Origin: Desmonostoc muscorum FACHB-395
Lineage (GTDB): Bacteria > Cyanobacteriota > Cyanobacteriia > Cyanobacteriales > Nostocaceae
DNA: 64,000 nucleotides
Assembly (NCBI RefSeq): GCF_014698035.1
Contig: NZ_JACJSF010000025.1
Location: 1-64,000, forward strand
Direction: 5' to 3'
This document shows, piece after piece, positions 19,879 to 27,420 of this stretch; the stretch's first letter is position 1; each line of letters opens with the position of its first letter. The notes under the pieces are model-generated. The model saw nothing but the letters and a program-made list of their open reading frames with translations. It had not been told where the DNA came from and did not search any database. The position numbers and the translations under genes were made by a program.

Positions 19879-21267
19879 ATGAAAATTAAAGTCAAAAATC
19901 TTGGTGCTTTAAAGCAAGCCGAATTCACACTTGGCGACTTGACGATCATTTGTGGCTGCAATAATACGGGCAAGACTTACGCGACTTATGCGTTGTTTGG
20001 CTTTTTATCTACTTGGCGACGAATGTTTACAATTCAAATCAACAGCGACAAGATCGAGCGGCTCCTTGCGGACGGCGTAATTCGTCTTGATATACAAGAA
20101 TATGTCCAACAGTCCGAGCAAATTGTTACTAAAGGTTGTCAAGCGTATACTCAGGAATTACCAAAGATTTTTGCAGCACCATCTGAACGATTTAAAGAAA
20201 CAGAGTTTCAGGTGAGCGTGGACATCCAAAATACTCGTTTAGAAAGGAGATTTGATCTGAAAATCGGCTCCGGTGAGGTATCACTTTTCTCTATTACCAA
20301 AACTGAAGAAAGCACAGAATTAGTCGTAACTCTGCTAGTTGAGAAAGAGAAGGTAAAAATCCCCACCGACATCCTTGAACGCATCATTACCGACGCACTA
20401 AAAGATATCATTTTTGATCAATTTCTTCCTAACCCTTTTATCGCCAGTAGCGAACGAACCGGTGCTGCAATTTTTCGCAAAGACTTGAATTTCGACCGCA
20501 ATCGCTTGTTTGAAGAAATGGGTCAGGTTGGTCAAAATATTGATCGAGTAGAACTTCTACTTAAAGATTACGGAGATTATGCCCTACCAATAAGGACGAA
20601 TGTGGCTTTTATCCGGCAACTTGAAAAAATAGTCAAAAAAAGTAGTTTCATTGCTGAGAACTATCCCGATGTGCTGGCTGATTTTGCTGACATTATCGGT
20701 GGTAAATACACCGTCACCCGTAATGATGAACTTTATTATGAGCCGAATAAGGGTAAACGGGTCAAGCTTTCTATGGATGAAAGTTCTAGCGCTGTGCGTT
20801 CTCTACTAGATATCGGCTTTTACCTGAGACACGAAGCCAAGGAAGGTGATTTACTCATGGTGGATGAACCAGAACTGAACTTGCACCCCGAAAACCAGCG
20901 CCGCGTCGCGCGGCTTTTCGCCCGACTAGTGAACCTCGGTATTAAAGTTTTCATCACCACCCATAGCGATTACATTATCAAAGAACTGAATACGCTGATC
21001 ATGCTCAACCACGAGAAACCTCATCTCAAGCAAATTGCTGAAGAAGAAGGTTATCGTCCAGCAGAACTGATCTCTTCTGAAAAAATCAAAGTCTATATTG
21101 CAGAAGAAGTACCAATTATACTAGAGGGCAAAAAGAAAAAAACTAAATGCCAAACACTGACACTAGCAGACATAGACCCAAAGCTAGGTATTGCAGCGCG
21201 CAGTTTTGATACAACCATCGAAACAATGAACCGGATTCAGGAAGCGATCATCTGGGGTCAGGATTAA
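19879..21267 (+). CDS. AAA/SMC-like ATPase (OLD/AAA_15-type), possible defence component
   Basis: A 462-residue ABC/SMC-like ATPase. Walker A is GCNNTGKT at residues 26-33, an SSSAVRSLLD stretch near 300 fits a degenerate signature loop, Walker B is LLMVDEPELNLHP near 325-337, and a switch histidine lies in FITTHSDYI. The region between the Walker motifs is family-specific and shows no coiled-coil zinc hook. No TOPRIM domain is visible, so it is not a full OLD or GajA nuclease. The layout resembles the ATPase partners of two-gene defence systems. AAGGA precedes the ATG at a good distance. The stop TAA overlaps the next gene's ATG by one base, so the two are almost certainly translated together. 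Confidence 0.8.
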   Translation: MKIKVKNLGALKQAEFTLGDLTIICGCNNTGKTYATYALFGFLSTWRRMFTIQINSDKIERLLADGVIRLDIQEYVQQSEQIVTKGCQAYTQELPKIFAAPSERFKETEFQVSVDIQNTRLERRFDLKIGSGEVSLFSITKTEESTELVVTLLVEKEKVKIPTDILERIITDALKDIIFDQFLPNPFIASSERTGAAIFRKDLNFDRNRLFEEMGQVGQNIDRVELLLKDYGDYALPIRTNVAFIRQLEKIVKKSSFIAENYPDVLADFADIIGGKYTVTRNDELYYEPNKGKRVKLSMDESSSAVRSLLDIGFYLRHEAKEGDLLMVDEPELNLHPENQRRVARLFARLVNLGIKVFITTHSDYIIKELNTLIMLNHEKPHLKQIAEEEGYRPAELISSEKIKVYIAEEVPIILEGKKKKTKCQTLTLADIDPKLGIAARSFDTTIETMNRIQEAIIWGQD

Positions 21268-21830
21268 TGTCTGATATTGCTATCCTTAAACAGATGATCA
21301 AGGAAACTGCTACAGTACCATTGGTAGATAGCTACGGCAAAAAGCAGGTCACACTCACAGAGCCTCCACCCGCCAACTATTCTGTAACTATTAATGGGAT
21401 GCCTGATGATGATGAAGTCATTGTCATTAAGGCAGATGCTTTTAGCTCGCCAAACACAGTCTTTAAAGGAAAGTTTGGTGAATGCAAGCGTGCTGATTTT
21501 GTCATCGTTGCTGATACTGAGAACAAAAAGGTTATTCTTTGTATTGAGATGAAGGCAGGGAAAGGAGGAGCGGAAGCAGAGATTATTCAGCAACTCAAAG
21601 GAGCAAAGTGTTTCATTGCCTATTGTCGGGAAATCGGTCAGTCATTTTGGCAGCAGCAAAATTTTCTTAAGGATTATGTATATCGTTTCGTCAGCATTAG
21701 GGAAATCAGCATTTCCAAGCAAAAAACACGCATTGAACTTCCCACTGGTAGTCATAACCATCCAGATCGGATGCTAAAAATTAGCTCTCCACATTATCTT
21801 CAATTCAATCATTTGATTGGAGGAAAATAG
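21267..21830 (+). CDS. Small PD-(D/E)XK-like protein paired with the ATPase
   Basis: A 187-residue protein that I do not recognise by family name. Residues 70-115 have a nuclease-like pattern: GECKRADFVI with D77, then two beta-strand-like stretches ending in LCIEMKAGKG, which supplies E94-x-K96, then EIIQQLKGAKCFIAYC as the following helix and strand. This order (Asp, E-x-K, helix with Gln) is that of the PD-(D/E)XK fold. There is no signal peptide or membrane segment. Its ATG overlaps the stop codon of the ATPase gene. It may be a nuclease effector controlled by that ATPase, or a catalytically dead regulator. The assignment rests on pattern alone. Confidence 0.6.
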   Translation: MSDIAILKQMIKETATVPLVDSYGKKQVTLTEPPPANYSVTINGMPDDDEVIVIKADAFSSPNTVFKGKFGECKRADFVIVADTENKKVILCIEMKAGKGGAEAEIIQQLKGAKCFIAYCREIGQSFWQQQNFLKDYVYRFVSIREISISKQKTRIELPTGSHNHPDRMLKISSPHYLQFNHLIGGK

Positions 21831-22005
21831 GTAATGGCTCTTTATAAAGACTTTCCTAATTTGGTTCACATTGTCCTCGATACAACAATTGGCTGCTTTA
21901 TGGTAGTCGTACTTTGCTCTCACCCCAAGCGATCGCACCCTAACCACCTCTACAGAGTGCAAGCAGAGATAATTTATAGTATGACTTTCGTAACGATTAA
22001 CAGCT

Positions 22006-22224
22006 ATGAGTGAGCTACTTGAACAAGCGATCGCTAAACTAAAAAATTTACCTGCCAATGAACAAGATGTGATCGCAGCGATGATTTTGGCAGAACTAGA
22101 AGATGAACGCCGTTGGGATGAAGCTTTTGCCCGTTCTCCAGATATGCTTGCCAAACTTGCAGCCGAGGCAATGGCTGAATACCGTGTAGGTAAAACCCAA
22201 GAGTTAGATCCAGATAAATTGTGA
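22006..22224 (+). CDS. Small antitoxin-like protein
   Basis: A 72-residue acidic, helix-rich protein starting MSELLEQAIAKLKNLPANEQ. The ending, with a charged tail (VGKTQELDPDKL), is typical of cyanobacterial antitoxins that lie ahead of RelE/ParE-type toxins. Its stop codon overlaps the GTG start of the next frame (GTGA at 22221-22224), the coupling usual for toxin-antitoxin operons. The frame is intact although its partner is broken. The DNA-binding type is not clear. Confidence 0.7.
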   Translation: MSELLEQAIAKLKNLPANEQDVIAAMILAELEDERRWDEAFARSPDMLAKLAAEAMAEYRVGKTQELDPDKL

Positions 22225-22487
22225 AGTCACGTATAACTGCTCAGTTTCGTCAAGGGTTTGCTGATCTACCTGGGCAAGTTCAAGAGCAAATCCGTGAAGC
22301 ATATCGCCTTTTCAAACAAGATCCGAGCCATCCAAGCTTGCGCTTCAAAAAAGTTCAACAGAATTACCGATTTATTCAGCACGGATTAGCAAAAATTATC
22401 GAGCGGTTGGACAGTTAGATGGAGACTGTTATTTGGTTTTGGCTTGGTTCACACGCAGAGTATGACAAGTTGCTCTCTCAGTTGTAG
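22221..22487 (+). pseudogene. ParE/RelE-like toxin gene with two frameshifts
   Basis: From a GTG at 22221 the frame begins KSRITAQFRQGFADLPGQVQ, a ParE/RelE-type toxin start, but it ends early at about 65 codons. Reading on in the other frames restores the family sequence. After a one-base loss near 22355-22361 comes ELPIYSARISKNYRAVGQLDGD. After a two-base loss near 22425 comes VIWFWLGSHAEYDKLLSQL, ending at TAG 22485-22487. The rebuilt protein would be about 89 residues, normal for the family. The toxin is therefore probably dead, unless these are sequencing errors. Confidence 0.75.
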
Positions 22488-22562
22488 CGACGCAGTGCGA
22501 TCGCATACTCCATTTGGATCAAAAGATGAGCGCTTACCATAAAGTTGAAATTTTCAAATGAT

Positions 22563-22994
22563 TTATAAATATTCAAAAAATACTTCAGGTACTAATCGTA
22601 ATTCACCAGATTTAAAGCGAGAGATATCTATCCATAACGCTTTATGTTTATGATGTTGTGATTCTGAAAAAACTAGACTTTCCAGTTGATAAAATTTTGA
22701 ATCAACAAAGTCACATTGATAAAGCTGAATGATTTCATGACCTTGCCTACCATTAAATGTAAACAGGTTCTCTATACAACCTAGATATTTAATATTCGTT
22801 AAGTCTGCCTGAATTTCCTCTTGAAACTCTCGTTCTAAGGCGGCGTGGCTGGCTTCGCCAAAATCAACACCACCGCCTAAAGCCCGATAAAATGTTTCTT
22901 GCTCTACGGGATCATAGCCTTCAGAAACAAATATGCGTTCGCCATCCCGAATTAGCCCCAAGGCTATTACCCTAATTTCACCTGCTTTATTCAT
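22563..22994 (-). CDS. NUDIX hydrolase
   Basis: A 143-residue protein with a Nudix box: GGGVDFGEASHAALEREFQEE fits G-x5-E-x7-REUxEE, with GEA and REFQEE as the metal-binding core. The N-terminal beta strand (IRVIALGLIRDGERIFVSEG) is also typical. It should hydrolyse a nucleoside diphosphate linked to another group. The substrate cannot be told. It ends 8 bp before the next minus-strand gene begins, in transcription order after the DUF3531-like gene, so the two may form an operon. Confidence 0.9.
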   Translation of the reverse strand: MNKAGEIRVIALGLIRDGERIFVSEGYDPVEQETFYRALGGGVDFGEASHAALEREFQEEIQADLTNIKYLGCIENLFTFNGRQGHEIIQLYQCDFVDSKFYQLESLVFSESQHHKHKALWIDISRFKSGELRLVPEVFFEYL

Positions 22995-23002
22995 TTTTAT
23001 AA

Positions 23003-23455
23003 CTAATTATCATAAATAGACTGAGGACGACTTTCGCTATCCTCAATAGGCCAATCTGGATTTTCGCCACCGATGTACAATTCTTCAATGGTGACGTATT
23101 CCTGACTTAGCTGGGTGAGAGCGTTGATTAAGATATCTAATGCGATCGCATCACTGGTTCCTAAGTCAAACCAACAACGTCCCCACTGTCCCTCATATTC
23201 AAACTCACCAATGTTGTGCATCAGTGCTAGCAAGCTTTTGTCATACCCTTGCTCATCATAATTCATGTAGCTGATATCGAGTCCAGTGTCCTGCACCTGA
23301 AGATTCTCTGCGTTAAATGCGCCCAATTTACCTAGATAAAACCAGGAATTGAAAACTTCTTCTACATACTGTTTTTCACGTGCAGAAGGATTTGTACTGA
23401 ATTTCAGCCAAATCCACATATCAAAAGGATTAATCTCGCGGAACTGAATTTCCAT
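23003..23455 (-). CDS. Conserved cyanobacterial protein, probably DUF3531
   Basis: A 150-residue soluble acidic protein starting MEIQFREINPFDMWIWLKF, with many aromatic residues (FDMWIWL, FNSWFYLG, QWGRCWFDLG). It resembles the DUF3531 family found in cyanobacteria and plastids, whose function is unknown. There is no signal peptide or membrane segment. The gene lies just upstream of the NUDIX gene on the same strand with an 8 bp gap. The family assignment is from memory of its appearance. Confidence 0.75.
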   Translation of the reverse strand: MEIQFREINPFDMWIWLKFSTNPSAREKQYVEEVFNSWFYLGKLGAFNAENLQVQDTGLDISYMNYDEQGYDKSLLALMHNIGEFEYEGQWGRCWFDLGTSDAIALDILINALTQLSQEYVTIEELYIGGENPDWPIEDSESRPQSIYDN

Positions 23456-23500
23456 TTTGGTCTAATATCTCAATTACTGTTCTGCAAATAAGCATATCAA

Positions 23501-23536
23501 AGTAGGGTATGGGGAATGGGGAATTGGGAATTGGGG
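23501..23536. repeat. GGGGAAT-type short repeat
   Basis: GTATGGGGAATGGGGAATTGGGAATTGGGG lies between the DUF3531-like gene and the TPR gene. It begins with the same 16 bases as the block inside mfd at 16421. Confidence 0.8.
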
Positions 23537-24493
23537 CTAAGGATTGTTAAGGCTAGCAGCATTTTTGCGTTCACTCTCAATTTGTTTGACTAAATCGCTT
23601 GGGAGTTGGGATTTTTTAGTTAATGCTTTGTCAAAATTAGTGATCGCTTCCCGAATCATCTGCTGGCTTTTTTCTTTTTGCCCCAGTTCTTTCAGGATTT
23701 GGGCTTTGAGATAATAAATTTCTGGATTATCGGATGTGGTTTTGATCGCGCGGTTGACATATTCTAGTGCCTGCGGATACCTTTTTAAATCCCGGTAAGC
23801 AAGAGCAATACCCCGATCAACGAGATACCCAGGAGCGGCATTTTTTTCTAAGCGTCCAATTGACTGATCGGGACTAGCAAAAGGCAAATTAACCGCCAAC
23901 AACAAATCCATATAACCCTTGATTAAATTCAGTTCTGGATCGTTGGCAGAAATTGCTTCGGCTTTATCTAAATATTCATAAACTTGCCGCAGCCTACTAA
24001 AAGCTTGCGGCACACCGTTGACTGTACCCTCACGGGTGATAATTATTGCTCCTTCTAAAAAATGACCAACAGCAGTGTATAAATTACCACGCAATGGATC
24101 GTTGGGAACCAGTTTTTGTCCGGTTTCTAGAGTTTTCTGACTGTAGGTGGCAAGTTTAGCCCAATCCTTATTTCCGTATGCCAAAGATGCCTTCATCGCA
24201 TAAGCTAGAGGTTCATTTGGTTCTTTAGATATTGCTTGTTCTAAATAACGCTCTGCTGCTGGATAGTTACCCTGCTGGAAAATCGCTTTAAAAGCTGCTT
24301 CTGTTTGGTCGCCAATTTGATGAGGTTCGTTATTGCGAAACGGATCGCCAGCCAGAGAGGGATTTACCCACAGATTAAGTGCGATTGCCCAAGGGACAAC
24401 GCCAAAGGCGAACGCAGCACCAAAAGCAGTCTGAGCAAAAGCATTAAGTCTGGTTGGCACTAGTAATCGAGGCGAAGAAAACCTTTTAGTCAT
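23537..24493 (-). CDS. TPR-repeat protein with N-terminal signal or anchor (Sll0314/Alr1548-like)
   Basis: A 318-residue protein with one hydrophobic segment near residues 18-42 (QTAFGAAFAFGVVPWAIALNLWV) and a small-residue site that could serve a signal peptidase. Several tetratricopeptide repeats follow: GNYPAAERYLEQAI, EPLAYAMKASLAYGNKDW, DLKRYPQALEYVNRAI and PEIYYLKAQILKELGQ. It fits a cyanobacterial family of TPR proteins named after Sll0314/Alr1548. It probably acts as a protein-binding scaffold outside the cytoplasm or at the membrane. Partners are unknown. Confidence 0.82.
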   Translation of the reverse strand: MTKRFSSPRLLVPTRLNAFAQTAFGAAFAFGVVPWAIALNLWVNPSLAGDPFRNNEPHQIGDQTEAAFKAIFQQGNYPAAERYLEQAISKEPNEPLAYAMKASLAYGNKDWAKLATYSQKTLETGQKLVPNDPLRGNLYTAVGHFLEGAIIITREGTVNGVPQAFSRLRQVYEYLDKAEAISANDPELNLIKGYMDLLLAVNLPFASPDQSIGRLEKNAAPGYLVDRGIALAYRDLKRYPQALEYVNRAIKTTSDNPEIYYLKAQILKELGQKEKSQQMIREAITNFDKALTKKSQLPSDLVKQIESERKNAASLNNP

Positions 24494-24928
24494 TTTAACC
24501 CTCAGAATAATTGCGGTTGAAATAGTTGTATGTGTTACTTAGAATGCAAAAAATGATTAATTTTTACACTGAGCGACTTGCCTTGACTTGTGCCGAGCGG
24601 CTTGCCCTGAGCGCAGTCGTTGGCGCAGCCTCTCGTAGAGAAGGGAGCCGAGGTAGCTCAGTCAAAAGGAGTCGAAGTGTTAACTTGCTTCTGCCTCAAC
24701 CAAAATTTTCTTATATAAAGATTGACTTTGGTAATTTTTCCATGTTTCCAGGCTCGTCATAACCAAAGTTTTCAGGGTGAGTCTGCCACAATGGAGAAAA
24801 ATTGGATGATTCTTGCTGCTAGATTAAGCTGTTAATCCAGGTAATGCATTATAAATTTTTCCAGAATTTTCCAGGTACTCTCAGTGTAGCTAATCAGTAA
24901 TTTGCTGACTTTTTGGTAATCTTAACAA
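24494..24928. other. Repeat-rich intergenic region
   Basis: A 435 bp gap between divergent genes. A dispersed repeat fills 24568-24684; the rest is AT-rich. The short open frame across it (24526-24762) is made largely of the repeat and is not likely to be a gene. Confidence 0.6.
24568..24684. repeat. Dispersed Nostoc-type repeat
   Basis: A mosaic of CTTGCC, GAGCG, GGAGTCG and GCGCAGCCTCTCGTAGAG units. Bases 24619-24644 (26 bp) are an exact inverted match to 42018-42043. Confidence 0.85.
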
Positions 24929-25603
24929 ATGCTCTATCTCCGAAATGTAAATTATCACCCCACAGCGTGTCCAACAGCGATTCTTAAATCGATCAACTTG
25001 GAATTAGCACCCCAGCAGCTAGGTCTGATTATCGGCCCCAGTGGTTCGGGAAAAAGTACTTTACTAGAAATTTTGTCAGGACTAGCCGAACCCACTACTG
25101 GCGCACTCTTCTGGCGCGAACAAGAACTTGTAGCCGAACAGCTACAACAATTAGCTGGGTTGGTATTTCAGTTTCCAGAAAGGCACTTTTGTGGTGGTTC
25201 GATTTTAGAAGAATTGCGTTTAGGACATCCTGAGTTAGGGTCAGAACGAGTTAGACAGGCTCTAACTGAGGTGGGATTAGAGCATTTATCGCTTTCTGCT
25301 GCTCCCCATGCTTTGAGTGGTGGTCAACAGAGGCGTTTAGCTTTAGCAGTGCAATTGATTCGCCAGCCAAATTTACTCTTATTGGATGAACCCACTGCTG
25401 GGTTAGATTGGTCAATGCGTCGGCAACTGGTAAATTTATTAGCGAAGCTGAAACAAGATTGGACGCTATTGGTAGTAACACACGATGCTGGGGATTTGTT
25501 AGCGATCGCAGATCGTTGCTGGACACTCAACCACGGCGAACTACAATCAGTAGACCCAAAGACATTAGAATCCAAAGTCAAAGAACCTCTACCATCGGTA
25601 TGA
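24929..25603 (+). CDS. ABC transporter ATP-binding protein (ECF/CbiO-like)
   Basis: A 224-residue ABC ATPase. Walker A is GPSGSGKS near residues 36-43, followed by a Q-loop in LVFQFPERHF, the signature LSGGQQRR near 131, Walker B LLLLDEPTAGLDW near 151, and a switch His in VVTHDA. The FQFPERHF Q-loop is typical of energy-coupling-factor (CbiO/EcfA) ATPases. No membrane partner is adjacent, so the substrate is unknown. A role in vitamin or metal uptake is only possible. It is followed at 77 bp by rsmG on the same strand. Confidence 0.88.
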   Translation: MLYLRNVNYHPTACPTAILKSINLELAPQQLGLIIGPSGSGKSTLLEILSGLAEPTTGALFWREQELVAEQLQQLAGLVFQFPERHFCGGSILEELRLGHPELGSERVRQALTEVGLEHLSLSAAPHALSGGQQRRLALAVQLIRQPNLLLLDEPTAGLDWSMRRQLVNLLAKLKQDWTLLVVTHDAGDLLAIADRCWTLNHGELQSVDPKTLESKVKEPLPSV

Positions 25604-25650
25604 AAGGGGACTGGGGACTGGAGAAAAAAGAATACCCAATGCCCTATCCC

Positions 25651-25688
25651 AATTGACAAATGACCAATGACAAATGACAAATGACAAA
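25651..25688. repeat. ATGACAA heptamer array reaching into the rsmG start
   Basis: Four or five copies of (A)ATGACAA end at 25688. The last copy, beginning at 25681, supplies the ATG and the second codon of rsmG. Confidence 0.85.
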
Positions 25689-26415
25689 CTTATTGCCTGA
25701 AATGGCAGAAATATGGCAGCAAACTCTGAATTGGCAACCAACTGTCCAACAGCAAGGGCAATTCCAAAAGCTTTATGAGTTAATCCTAGAAGGTAATCGT
25801 CAACTAAATTTAACTCGTATTACTGACCCCCAAGAGTTTTGGGAAAAACATCTCTGGGATTCTCTACGAGGAATTCTACCCGTATTATCAGGAAATTTAC
25901 CTCTGGCTTCCCCTAATATCATTGATATTGGTACAGGTGCAGGTTTTCCAGGTGTTCCAGTGGCAATGACAGTACCTAATTGCACAATTACTCTTCTCGA
26001 TTCTACTCAGAAAAAAATTACTTTTCTCGACAATATATTAACTGAACTTGCCCTTACTAATGCTAAAACTCTTGTTGGTAGGGCTGAGGAAATCGGTCAG
26101 TACTATAAGCATCGAATGGCTTATGATATTGCACTGATACGCGCTGTAGGGGCGGTTTCTGTTTGTGCAGAGTATACCCTACCACTGCTCAAACAGGGAG
26201 GTTTAGCCATAATTTATCGCGGTAATTGGACAAAGGATGAAACAACAGCTTTGCAGAATGCTGTGAAGCTGTTGGGTGGCGTTATTGAATCAATCGAACA
26301 ATTTACAACACCCTTGAGTCACAGCATCCGGCACTGTGTGTATTTGCGTAAGGTAGCCACCACACCAGTTCAGTTTCCCCGTCCTATTGGTGTACCTACT
26401 CAAAAGCCTCTTTGA
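25681..26415 (+). CDS. rsmG: 16S rRNA (guanine-527-N7)-methyltransferase RsmG
   Basis: A 244-residue SAM-dependent methyltransferase of the RsmG/GidB family, which makes m7G527 in 16S rRNA. The SAM-binding motif is IDIGTGAGFPGVPVA (about residues 80-94). LNLTRITDPQEFWEKHLWDSL near residue 40 is the family hallmark, and AVGAVSVCAEYTLPLLKQGG covers the later motif. Length is normal. The ATG at 25681 lies inside a repeat unit, so the start and its ribosome-binding region derive from repeat DNA. No Shine-Dalgarno is visible. Confidence 0.94.
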   Translation: MTNLLPEMAEIWQQTLNWQPTVQQQGQFQKLYELILEGNRQLNLTRITDPQEFWEKHLWDSLRGILPVLSGNLPLASPNIIDIGTGAGFPGVPVAMTVPNCTITLLDSTQKKITFLDNILTELALTNAKTLVGRAEEIGQYYKHRMAYDIALIRAVGAVSVCAEYTLPLLKQGGLAIIYRGNWTKDETTALQNAVKLLGGVIESIEQFTTPLSHSIRHCVYLRKVATTPVQFPRPIGVPTQKPL

Positions 26416-26530
26416 CTAATTCGTAATGGGCTACGCCCCGCTACGCTAACGTAATTATAAAGAGTGCAAGCTTCCACTGGTTGGAATGACAAATTACTTT
26501 GAGAGGAGTGGAATATCAATATCCCAATGT

Positions 26531-27310
26531 TTAAGCGAGTTTACTGGCTGCTGCAAAACGCTTGTTAATCTCATCCCAATTAACTACATTCCACCAAGCA
26601 TCTAAATAATCGGCGCGGCGATTCTGGTAATTTAGATAATATGCGTGTTCCCATACGTCATTACCTAAAATGGGATATTTACCTGTACTTAAGGGACTAT
26701 CTTGGTTAGCTGTAGTTGTCACTTCTAACTTGCCACCTTTATTACGCACTAGCCAAACCCAACCACTACCAAAACGGCTAGCACCAGCTTCATTGAACTG
26801 TTTTTTGAAAGCTGCAAAACTGCCAAAACTTTGATTAATTGCAGAGGCTATATTTCCTGTTGGTTCTCCCCCGCCTTTTGGCTTCATAATTTCCCAGAAC
26901 ATTGAGTGGTTCACATGACCACCGCCATTATTGCGTACTGTTCTGCGAATATCTTGTGGTACAGTATCAAGTTTCTGCAACAGTTCTTCAATAGTTTTGC
27001 CTTTGAGTTCTGGGTGTTTATCTAATGCTGCATTCAAGTTTTTTACATAAGTTGCATGGTGTTTATCATGGTGAAACTGCATCGTTTTAGCATCGATGTG
27101 TGGTTCAAGTGCTTCGTAGGCGTAAGCTAAAGGCGGTAGTTGGATAGCACCTGTTTTATCGGATGTTTTATTTAGTGGTGTATTTGGTGTTGTTTCAGGA
27201 GTTGCAGTATTTCCATTTGGAGATTTCTCTGCCGATGCACAAGCATCTAATGCAAAAGCACCCGTACCGGCTGTAAGTAAAAACAAGAAATTGCGTCGAT
27301 TAATAGCCAT
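26531..27310 (-). CDS. sodA: Superoxide dismutase [Mn], exported or membrane-anchored form
   Basis: A 259-residue Fe/Mn-family superoxide dismutase that converts superoxide to peroxide and oxygen. Metal ligands are visible as the first His in [12 protein letters not shown], the His in [11 protein letters not shown], and Asp plus His in [22 protein letters not shown] points to the manganese type. The N-terminus has twin arginines (NRRNFLF, residues 4-10), a hydrophobic stretch and then LDAC with Cys24. That suggests Tat export with a possible lipoprotein anchor, matching the membrane-targeted SodA of Anabaena. The Pro/Thr-rich linker to about residue 50 is consistent. Confidence 0.93.
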   Translation of the reverse strand: MAINRRNFLFLLTAGTGAFALDACASAEKSPNGNTATPETTPNTPLNKTSDKTGAIQLPPLAYAYEALEPHIDAKTMQFHHDKHHATYVKNLNAALDKHPELKGKTIEELLQKLDTVPQDIRRTVRNNGGGHVNHSMFWEIMKPKGGGEPTGNIASAINQSFGSFAAFKKQFNEAGASRFGSGWVWLVRNKGGKLEVTTTANQDSPLSTGKYPILGNDVWEHAYYLNYQNRRADYLDAWWNVVNWDEINKRFAAASKLA

Positions 27311-27420
27311 ATAACTTTTTGCAGCTAATCAATTAAGTCTCTATTGCAGTTTTTATTTTCTTAGATTTTGGCTACAAAAAATTGGGAATTGTGATTATTT
27401 CTGGCAGTTTAAGAAACTAT

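Noticed and set aside
24526..24762. 78-codon frame upstream of the ABC ATPase
   Set aside because: Its middle is a dispersed DNA repeat and its ends are low complexity.
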